Assembly: GCA_035363115.1 (NCBI GenBank) | Contig: DAOSEM010000015.1 | Location: forward strand, 1-22,012 | Direction of reading: 5' to 3' | DNA length: 22,012 bases | Source of the DNA: Syntrophales bacterium | GTDB taxonomy: Bacteria > Desulfobacterota > Syntrophia > Syntrophales > PHBD01 | Part shown: positions 16,148 through 22,012 of the stretch, in pieces | Layout: every line of letters begins with the position of its first letter | Position numbering within the stretch: the stretch's first letter is position 1 | Position numbers and translations under genes: made by a program | The notes under the pieces: generated by a model | The model's input: the letters and a program-made list of their open reading frames with translations, nothing else | What the model was told of the DNA's origin: nothing | The model's database searches: none

Positions 16148-17068
16148 ATGCTGGTCTTTATGACGGGAGGTACGGGATTCGTGGGGAAGAACCTGACGAG
16201 GGTCCTCACGGAAAAGGGCCACGAGGTCACGATCCTGACACGACCGGGGGAGGGAAGGCCGCCGCTGCCGGCGGGAGCCCGCTACCTGGAGGGGGACCCG
16301 ACCCGGCCCGGACCCTGGCAGGAGCGTGCGGCGTCCCACGAGACATTCATCAACCTGGCGGGAGCCTCGATATTCAGCCGCTGGACGGAGCGGCGCAAGC
16401 GGGACCTCCTGGAGAGCCGGATCCTCACCACCCGGAACCTCGTGGAGGCGATTCGGGGACGGCGCAAGGGGATTGCGCACCTGCTCAGCACCTCCGCCGT
16501 TGGGTATTACGGGTTCCACGACGAGGGAGACCTGTATGAAGGGAATGCTCCGGGCGGGGACTTTCTGGCCCGCCTGGCGGTGGACTGGGAAGCCGAGGCG
16601 GAACGGGCCCGTCATGAGGCGGGAGCCCGGGTGGTGATTTGCCGCTTCGGCATCGTGCTGGGAAAGGGCGGCGGCGCCCTGGAGCCCCTGGAGCGGCTGT
16701 TCCGGCTCTATGCCGGAAGCCCCGTGGGCAGCGGCAGGCAGTGGTTTTCCTGGATTCACGAGGACGACCTGGCCCGCATCTTTCTGTACCTGATGGAGCG
16801 GACCGATCTCGACGGACCCTTCAACTGCACCGCACCCGGTCCGGTGCGGAACGCAGAGTTCACGCGGGCGCTGGCGGACGCCCTCCGCGTCCGCGCCTTT
16901 CTTCCGCCGGTGCCGGGCTTCCTGATGCGCCTTGTCCTGGGCGAGTTCGGCGAGGTGATTCTGAAAGGACAGAAGGTCATGCCGGGACGACTGCTGAAGG
17001 AAGGGTTCCATTTCCGATTCCCCGATCTTCCGTCGGCGCTGGAAGATCTGCTGCAATCCCGCTCCTGA
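16148..17068 (+). CDS. TIGR01777-family NAD-dependent epimerase
   Basis: Extended short-chain dehydrogenase related to SDR39U1 and E. coli YfcH; the true substrate of the family is not established. The 306 residues start with the dinucleotide-binding motif FMTGGTGFVGKNL (TGGTGFVG at 6-13). They contain INLAGASIFSRWTERRKRDLLESR and STSAVGYYG, both hallmarks of TIGR01777. The C-terminal segment has the usual DUF1731 region (ALADALRVRAFLPPVPGF to VMPGRLLKEGFHFRFPDL). The ATG follows GGGAGGAGG and starts 19 bases after rmuC, so the two are probably cotranscribed. Confidence 0.92.
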   Translation: MLVFMTGGTGFVGKNLTRVLTEKGHEVTILTRPGEGRPPLPAGARYLEGDPTRPGPWQERAASHETFINLAGASIFSRWTERRKRDLLESRILTTRNLVEAIRGRRKGIAHLLSTSAVGYYGFHDEGDLYEGNAPGGDFLARLAVDWEAEAERARHEAGARVVICRFGIVLGKGGGALEPLERLFRLYAGSPVGSGRQWFSWIHEDDLARIFLYLMERTDLDGPFNCTAPGPVRNAEFTRALADALRVRAFLPPVPGFLMRLVLGEFGEVILKGQKVMPGRLLKEGFHFRFPDLPSALEDLLQSRS

Positions 17069-17096
17069 CGCCCGCGATCAAGCTTCTGTCCTTCTC

Positions 17097-17125
17097 TTGC
17101 GTTCCGCTGATTCTGCGGGTATAGG
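17097..17125 (+). promoter_or_regulatory. Candidate promoter of the HAD phosphatase gene
   Basis: TTGCGT (17097-17102) is separated by 17 bases from TATAGG (17120-17125). It lies in the 145-base gap after the epimerase gene and about 80 bases before the next start codon. Each box differs from consensus by one or two positions, so this is only a candidate. Confidence 0.4.
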
Positions 17126-17213
17126 GACAAACCTCCGCTGGAGTTTCCACCCGCCCGGCTCTTTACGCTGCGGGGCCCGGCGGGAGATTCCCGAATGGAG
17201 CATGCAGACTGTG

Positions 17214-17825
17214 ATGAAGCTGTTTCTCTTTGATTTTGACGGCGTGATCGCCGATTCGCTGGAAACCTACGAGTGGACGGTCCGGGAGTGCCTGGAGCGG
17301 ATCGGCCAGCCCATCGTGAAAACGCGAGCTGATTTTCTGGAGCTGTTCGAGGGGAACTTCTACGAGGAGATCGTCCGCCGGGGGGTGGACCTGGAGGCGT
17401 TCCTGAAGGCCTCGCCGGGTGTCCTCGCGGAGGTCGATTTCGCCTCGATGCGGCTCTTTCCCTTCCTGTTGCCCGTCCTGGAGAAGATGTGCGAGGGGAA
17501 CGCCCTCCTGATCATCTCCTCCAGCGGTTCCCGGTCCATCCGGAAGACGCTGGAGAGCAACCGCTTCAACGGCTGCTTCCGTGCCATCCTGGGGTCCGAT
17601 TTCATGCTGAGCAAGGTCTCCAAGATCGCCCACGCCATGGAGTCCTATGAAATCGGCACGGACCGTACCTATTACATCGGGGACACCGCGGGAGACATCC
17701 GCGAGGCGAAGCAGGCGGGGGTGAAGGCGGTCGCCGTCACCTGGGGCTGGCACAGCCGGAAGACCCTGGAGGCGGCGGGACCTGATTTCATCGTGCAGAA
17801 ACCGGAAGATCTGCTGAAAATCTAA
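17214..17825 (+). CDS. HAD-family phosphatase (phosphoglycolate type)
   Basis: Haloacid-dehalogenase-superfamily hydrolase, likely a phosphatase acting on a small phosphorylated metabolite. From ATG 17214 it has 203 residues. Motif I is FDFDGVIADS (Asp8, Asp10), motif II IISSSGSR, motif III the Lys in MLSKVSK, and motif IV YIGDTAGDIREAKQAG, followed by VKAVAVTWGW. A helical cap lies between motifs I and II, as in Gph-like enzymes. The start is uncertain: ATG 17202 and GTG 17211 are in frame and the GGAG at 17197-17200 fits the GTG best by spacing. The substrate is not assigned. The gene ends 6 bases from the convergent fmdB-like gene. Confidence 0.88.
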   Translation: MKLFLFDFDGVIADSLETYEWTVRECLERIGQPIVKTRADFLELFEGNFYEEIVRRGVDLEAFLKASPGVLAEVDFASMRLFPFLLPVLEKMCEGNALLIISSSGSRSIRKTLESNRFNGCFRAILGSDFMLSKVSKIAHAMESYEIGTDRTYYIGDTAGDIREAKQAGVKAVAVTWGWHSRKTLEAAGPDFIVQKPEDLLKI

Positions 17826-17831
17826 GTTTTT

Positions 17832-18335
17832 TTACAGGTCGTAGAGGGTCTCGTCCACCCGCGGCCGGGCCTTCTTCCCTCCCTTTACACCGGGTCCTTT
17901 CCCGTCGAAAAGAAACGGCTCCTCCGCCTCCAGGAGGTCCCCCATCTCCTCCTCGATCCGGTCTGGATCTTCTCCCCGCTCCAGCCTGCGCAGGGCTTCT
18001 TCCATTCCGGGGCCCAGGTTCAGGCCCGTGGCGTCGGAGAGCTTGCGCATCAGGGCGGCAGCCTGCCGGGGGTCGTCCTCGCTGATGCGGTCCGCTTCGC
18101 CGGCCAGCATGGACATGGCCTTTTCCATCCGGTCCTCGTCGATGGGGGGCATCCCCGTGTCCGCGTCCGCCCCTTCCTCCCGTTTTCCGGAGACCTTTGC
18201 AAAAACGGACATCTGGCGCTTCAGGCGGACGCGCTTGCAACGCGGACAGAAGGGAACCTTGTCCGTATCGGCCGTCCGGGAAAAGAAATTGTAAACGGTG
18301 TTGCAATTGCGGCAGTAAAACTCGTAAATGGGCAT
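17832..18335 (-). CDS. FmdB-family zinc-ribbon protein
   Basis: Putative regulatory protein of the FmdB family, common in anaerobes but of uncertain function. The 167 residues open with MPIYEFYCRNCNTVYNFF. The zinc ribbon uses Cys8, Cys11, Cys30 and Cys33 (CxxC...CPRC). The rest is helical and acidic: a segment from about 60 to 130 (SMLAGEADRISEDDPRQAAALMRKLSDATGLN and similar) and a Lys/Gly-rich tail. Classical FmdB proteins are shorter, so this is an extended version. A GGAAGG site precedes the ATG by 4 bases. The kinase gene lies 57 bases upstream on the same strand and might be cotranscribed. Confidence 0.88.
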   Translation of the reverse strand: MPIYEFYCRNCNTVYNFFSRTADTDKVPFCPRCKRVRLKRQMSVFAKVSGKREEGADADTGMPPIDEDRMEKAMSMLAGEADRISEDDPRQAAALMRKLSDATGLNLGPGMEEALRRLERGEDPDRIEEEMGDLLEAEEPFLFDGKGPGVKGGKKARPRVDETLYDL

Positions 18336-18392
18336 GTCGCCTTCCGCTCCGGTCTTTTTCCGCCGCGTAATGTACCGGATTTTCCGGAAAGA

Positions 18393-21300
18393 TCAAGATT
18401 CCATTTTCCCACGATCCAGCTCACCACGAACGGCCATACCGAGCCTTTCAATATTATAAGGCTTCTTTACATATTCACCGGCGCCAAGCTCCTGGGCTTT
18501 GCTGACCCGCTCCGTCCTGGCGAAGCCACTTACGATGATCGCCTTCTGTTGGGGCCGGATTTCAAGAATCCGGTGATATGTCTCCAGGCCGTCAATGCCA
18601 GGATCCATGATCATGTCCAGGACAATCAGGTCTGCTTTGTTTCCCTGGAGATATTCCAGGGCCTCCTCGCCGCTCGCCGCCAAGGCCACCCGGTAATTCA
18701 GTCCTTCCAGAATCGTGGCGGCCAGAAGTCGCTGTTCTTCCACATCATCGACAATCAAAATACTTTCGCCCTTCCCTCGGTACTCGCTTTCAGCCAAAGC
18801 CTGATCCGTTTTCAACAGAGCCTCGCGTGTCACTGGAAAATACAGAACAAACGATGTGCCTTTATTCAGTTCCGTTCGGACATCGATATACCCGTTGTGA
18901 TCCTTGACGGTTCCCCAGACCACTGCCAAACCGAGGCCTGTTCCGCTCCGGCCCATGACTTTCTTCGTGTAAAACGGCTCGAAGAGCCTCCCCATATCTT
19001 CAGGAGCAATCCCCGAACCCGTGTCCGTGACCGTCAACACGACATACTCGCCTTCCTGGGTGTCTTCATAGCCGGGGATGGCCGCATCCACATAGCGGTT
19101 TTCCGTCGTGATTGTAACCGTCCCTTCTCCCTGAATCGCCTCGGCGGCATTGGACAGGAGGTTCATGATGGACTTGCTCAGGTGAACAGGCGACCCCTTG
19201 ATGTTGAACAGATCCTTCTCCGTTTGACACAGGAACCGGACGTCCGGATGATGAGCTTTCATCAACTCGAATTCGGGGGTCTTGAAACAGTCGGTTACGA
19301 TCCGGTTCAGGTTCACCGTTTCTGCAACCGATACACCCCGCCGAGCCATGGTCAGCAGATCCTGGATGATGGCGGCCGCCCTTTCTCCACCATGCAGAAT
19401 ATTTTTCGCGTGCTTCTCTGCACGGCTTCCTTCCGGCAAATCCCGCAGTAGCAATTCGGAGTAGCCAACGAGAACACCCAATACGTTGTTCAGGTCATGA
19501 GCCACGCCGCCGGCCAGAATCCCCAGGGCTTCCATCTTCTCCGCCCGCTGCAGGCGTTCCTCGGCCTTTTTGCGTTCAGAAACGTCTCGCGAACTCATAA
19601 TGATGGCGGTCATTTCCCCCTGGTCATCCTTGAGAAGATCCGCCACCGTTTCCAGCCATCCATAATGGCCGTCCGCGTGTCTTACTCTGTATTCAGTAAT
19701 GACTGCCCGCTTGCTCGTGAGGCCGTCCGCAAAAACGTTGATCATCCTTTCCAGATCGTCTGGGTGGACAATGTCAAAAACAGGCTTGCCAACCCGTTCT
19801 TCCATCCTGTAACCGAGACCTTTGAAATGGGATGGACTTACATAAAGATTGCGACCCTGCAAATCTGTTATCCGGATCATGTCGGACATGTTTTCCGTGA
19901 TCAGGTCCAACAGGCGTTCCTTTTCCCGCAGGGCATCCTCCATCCGCTTGCGTTCGGTGATGTCGCGGGCGCTCATCACGAAACCCGTCAGTGCCGGATC
20001 ATGGATAAGGTTTGCACCCACTCCTTCCAAGACAAGTTCCGATCCGTCCTTGTGTCGAACTCGAAACGAATTGGGGATATATGTGTTCTGCGTCTGCAGC
20101 GCCCGGGCAAAGTCTTCCATCACCCTGGGAACATCCTCGGGAACGATCAGCTCGAAGAAGTTCACCCCCGTCAATTCCTCCGGGCTGTAACCAGCAATGC
20201 GCTCAATAGAAGGACTTGCATAGGTGATGATTCCATCCATGTCTGAAATCACGAGGATGTCGGATGCATTCTCGGTGATCGCCCGGAAATACGCCTCGCT
20301 CTTCCTGAGAGCTTCTTCAGCCTGCTTGCTTTCGGTTGTGTCGATCACCTGAATGAGGGTTTTTACCTTGCCGGACGAGTCGTGATACACGGCACTTCGC
20401 AACTCGCCGATCCGCTCCGGGCCTTTCTTCTGCCGGAAGGAAAACTCGTAGCGAGACGGAACTTCCTCCCCTCTCTGGCGGCGCATGGCACGTTCGGCTG
20501 TAATCGATGCACTTTCTTCCATAAGCGGGAACGTGAAGTCCCTGCCCAGCATCTCCTTTTCCGAATACCCGGCAAGACGGCAGAACTCCTCATTCACATA
20601 GGTATACCGGAAGGAATCGTCGATGATGGCGATTCCAACCAGGGATTTTTCCACCACAGATCGGAATCTCTCCTCACTTTCCGCCAGGGCCTTCCGGGCC
20701 TCGACCTTTGCTGTGATTTCCCGGAAAATACTGAGAAGGCATTGTTCACCCCCCAATGTTATCACTTTCGCCGACATCTCGCCGATGACAACTCGTCCGT
20801 CCTTTACGCAGAACCGGAATTCGTCGTCGTTTATCTCCCCTTTCTCCTGGAGAAGCCCGATCACTCGATCCCGGTCCGAGTAATCAACCCAGATTCCCAG
20901 GTCCAATGACGTCCGGCCGATCGTCTCTTCCCGGCCATATCCGACTTGCCGGGTAAACTCGTCGTTGACGTCGATATATTTCCCGTCGCTGAGCCGGCTG
21001 ATGGTCATGATGTCGGGACTCATGCGGAACATGCGGGAAAACTTCTCCTCGCTTTCGAGAAGTTGCTCTTCTGCACGCTTGCGTGCTGTAATATCGCTAT
21101 ATACGCCTTCGATTCCGATGATGTTGCCTTCTTTGTCGCGGTAAAACTGCGTGTTTGCCGATACGGTGACAGGCTTTCCGGTATCTCGGCGCTTCAGTGT
21201 AACTTCGTATTGTGTGAGAACGCCTTGCTCTCGAAGCATTTCCCCGTGCTTTCGAGCTTCTGCGGGATCGTGATAAAAATGATTGGCAATATTCAAACCA

Positions 21301-21542
21301 ATCATTTCTTCCACGGATGAATAGCCAAGGATCCGGGCAGCAGAAGGCGTGGTGAAGATGAGATTGCCGTTTAAATCCGCGCGATAAACGGCATCTTGCA
21401 TTTTTTCAACGAGTGTCCGGTATTGCTCCTCGCTTCTTTTCAGCTCCTCCTCTGCCTGCCGGTGTCTGGATTCCGACTGTTCCAGTTCCTTGATCCTCTG
21501 CCTCAACAAGGAAAGCTCTCTAAGCAGCTCTTGTTCTGTCAC
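18393..21542 (-). CDS. Five-PAS hybrid sensor histidine kinase with receiver
   Basis: Predicted cytoplasmic hybrid kinase of 1049 residues; no membrane segment is visible. A short coiled coil (1-40) comes first, then five PAS/PAC units at about 41-155, 167-280, 290-405, 417-530 and 542-655, each joined by a helix ending near ERKRAEE. The HisKA domain has His682 in GGVAHDLNNVLG. The ATPase has its N-box at Asn798, then DTGSGIAP (840-847) and SGTGLGLA (866-873). A C-terminal receiver carries Asp932/933, phospho-acceptor Asp976, Ser1005 and Lys1027. The start is GTG 21542 with GGGAG 6 bases upstream. No response regulator with a DNA-binding output is adjacent, so phosphate may pass to an unlinked partner. 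GC content is visibly lower than in the genes to the left. Confidence 0.93.
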   Translation of the reverse strand: MTEQELLRELSLLRQRIKELEQSESRHRQAEEELKRSEEQYRTLVEKMQDAVYRADLNGNLIFTTPSAARILGYSSVEEMIGLNIANHFYHDPAEARKHGEMLREQGVLTQYEVTLKRRDTGKPVTVSANTQFYRDKEGNIIGIEGVYSDITARKRAEEQLLESEEKFSRMFRMSPDIMTISRLSDGKYIDVNDEFTRQVGYGREETIGRTSLDLGIWVDYSDRDRVIGLLQEKGEINDDEFRFCVKDGRVVIGEMSAKVITLGGEQCLLSIFREITAKVEARKALAESEERFRSVVEKSLVGIAIIDDSFRYTYVNEEFCRLAGYSEKEMLGRDFTFPLMEESASITAERAMRRQRGEEVPSRYEFSFRQKKGPERIGELRSAVYHDSSGKVKTLIQVIDTTESKQAEEALRKSEAYFRAITENASDILVISDMDGIITYASPSIERIAGYSPEELTGVNFFELIVPEDVPRVMEDFARALQTQNTYIPNSFRVRHKDGSELVLEGVGANLIHDPALTGFVMSARDITERKRMEDALREKERLLDLITENMSDMIRITDLQGRNLYVSPSHFKGLGYRMEERVGKPVFDIVHPDDLERMINVFADGLTSKRAVITEYRVRHADGHYGWLETVADLLKDDQGEMTAIIMSSRDVSERKKAEERLQRAEKMEALGILAGGVAHDLNNVLGVLVGYSELLLRDLPEGSRAEKHAKNILHGGERAAAIIQDLLTMARRGVSVAETVNLNRIVTDCFKTPEFELMKAHHPDVRFLCQTEKDLFNIKGSPVHLSKSIMNLLSNAAEAIQGEGTVTITTENRYVDAAIPGYEDTQEGEYVVLTVTDTGSGIAPEDMGRLFEPFYTKKVMGRSGTGLGLAVVWGTVKDHNGYIDVRTELNKGTSFVLYFPVTREALLKTDQALAESEYRGKGESILIVDDVEEQRLLAATILEGLNYRVALAASGEEALEYLQGNKADLIVLDMIMDPGIDGLETYHRILEIRPQQKAIIVSGFARTERVSKAQELGAGEYVKKPYNIERLGMAVRGELDRGKMES

Positions 21543-21622
21543 GGCGTGCTCCCGTCATGCGAATCGATGCCGGTCAACGGAAAAGGTAGGTTCACTTGCG
21601 CAACGCCCCATCGAAAAAGCGG

Positions 21623-21634
21623 ATGGACGTCCAT
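21623..21634. promoter_or_regulatory. Perfect 12-base palindrome upstream of the kinase
   Basis: The sequence atggacgtccat is its own reverse complement and lies 81 bases before the GTG of the hybrid kinase gene. It could be an operator for a dimeric regulator. No second copy was noticed and no promoter boxes were recognised beside it, so this is weak. The rest of 21543-21677 shows nothing recognisable. Confidence 0.25.
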
Positions 21635-21677
21635 GGAAGTGTCATGAATGTTCGAAAGGGATTACCGGGTGTGGTGC

Positions 21678-21797
21678 TTATCCGAGCAGCTTCCCCGTCA
21701 ACAGATTGATCCCGTGTGCAAGCCGGTCGCCTTCCGGCACCTGCCCTTCCGGGGTCAGCTTGTCGATGATCGAAGGAAGCAGGCCTGCCAGTCCGTT
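21678..21797 (-). pseudogene. Remnant of a YidB/DUF937-family gene (C-terminal part)
   Basis: A 39-codon frame ending at TAA 21678 encodes NGLAGLLPSIIDKLTPEG followed by QVPEGDRLAHGINLLTGKLLG. The LPxIIDKLTPEGQVP block is the hallmark of the C-terminus of YidB-like (DUF937) proteins, which are normally about 130 residues. Directly upstream the frame is closed by TGA (21798-21800), and nothing resembling the N-terminal half is seen. A different frame from ATG 21858 (MKVKGTRQKAFDQIKG) runs across this point but leaves the YidB reading. It is therefore a truncated or frameshifted relic, or a sequencing error. The YidB match is from memory of the family. Confidence 0.6.
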
Positions 21798-21888
21798 TCA
21801 CGGTCATGCTGCCCTTGATCTGGTCAAACGCCTTCTGACGGGTGCCTTTGACCTTCATGTTCTACCCCTGTGGGGAATGAAAAACCAG

Positions 21889-21923
21889 GAAAGATCCCAG
21901 GACAGATCGCCATGGGATCTTTC
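21889..21923 (-). terminator. Terminator hairpin after the OmpA-type gene
   Basis: On the minus strand gaaagatccca and tgggatctttc form a perfect 11-pair stem with a 13-base loop. It is followed by ctgg and five T. It lies about 27 bases after the stop codon of the OmpA-family gene and would end that transcript. The T run is offset by four bases, so efficiency may be modest. A T-rich stretch on the other side makes it potentially bidirectional. Confidence 0.7.
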
Positions 21924-21949
21924 TGTTTTGTTGATTTACCGATTCTTGA

Positions 21950-22012
21950 TCATATCCTGCTGAACACGGCCGTGACGCGGCGGTTCTTCTGCCTGCCTTC
22001 CTTCGTCTTGTT
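21950..22012 (-). CDS. OmpA-family protein, C-terminal end (partial)
   Basis: The last 20 codons and TGA stop of a gene entering from the right edge. The peptide NKTKEGRQKNRRVTAVFSRI matches the end of OmpA/MotB peptidoglycan-binding domains, where N-x-T-x-EGR-x-x-NRRV is conserved and the arginine of NRR contacts diaminopimelate. It is probably an outer-membrane or periplasmic anchoring protein. The bulk of the gene is outside the window, so size and other domains are unknown. Confidence 0.7.
   Translation of the reverse strand, partial: NKTKEGRQKNRRVTAVFSRI

Noticed and set aside
14320..16230. 636-codon open frame on the minus strand opposite rmuC
   Set aside because: It is the antisense shadow of a clearly recognised gene in high-GC DNA, with low-complexity Arg/Gly/Leu/Pro content and no family motif.
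21592..21858. 88-codon minus-strand frame starting MKVKGTRQKAFDQ
   Set aside because: It leaves the recognisable YidB reading frame and ends in sequence without protein-like character; treated as part of the gene relic.

Overview
The window reads as a stretch of bacterial chromosome of high GC content, roughly 60% or more over most genes. It carries housekeeping genes in short operons rather than phage, plasmid or transposon DNA. The gene set points to an anaerobic Gram-negative bacterium of the former Deltaproteobacteria, most likely Desulfobacterota or Syntrophales-like. The clues are gatCAB, a minimal tatA-tatC pair, an FmdB-type zinc ribbon, a stand-alone Cas6-type protein, an OmpA-type end sequence and a large multi-PAS hybrid kinase. 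This placement is an inference from family content, not from a database match.

Left part (1-3200): the 3' end of a 23S rRNA gene, a 5S rRNA gene and a strong terminator on the plus strand meet a convergent ilvB-ilvN operon (acetolactate synthase) on the minus strand. Upstream of ilvB is a complete transcription attenuator: a sigma70-type promoter, a 30-residue leader peptide with eight valines in nine positions, mutually exclusive RNA pairings, an intrinsic terminator, and an unexpected second terminator-like hairpin whose arm can pair with the first. This is the most striking regulatory structure in the window.

Middle left (3217-6450): tatA, tatC and a class A penicillin-binding protein form a minus-strand operon with a recognisable promoter. 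Divergent from it on the plus strand are a histone-deacetylase-family gene and gatC-gatA-gatB, the tRNA-dependent amidotransferase, as one tight operon (6572-10847).

Middle right (10912-17825, plus strand): a membrane-anchored trypsin-like protease, mtnA (methylthioribose-1-phosphate isomerase), an orphan Cas6-like RAMP protein with a four-cysteine motif and no CRISPR array nearby, rmuC, a TIGR01777-type epimerase, and a HAD-family phosphatase behind a candidate promoter.

Right part (17832-22012, minus strand): an FmdB-type zinc-ribbon protein, a 1049-residue hybrid histidine kinase with five PAS domains and lower GC than its neighbours, then a gene-poor stretch. That stretch holds a broken YidB/DUF937 remnant, a terminator hairpin, and the last 20 codons of an OmpA-family gene cut by the window edge. 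No tRNA genes, insertion sequences or CRISPR repeats were seen.
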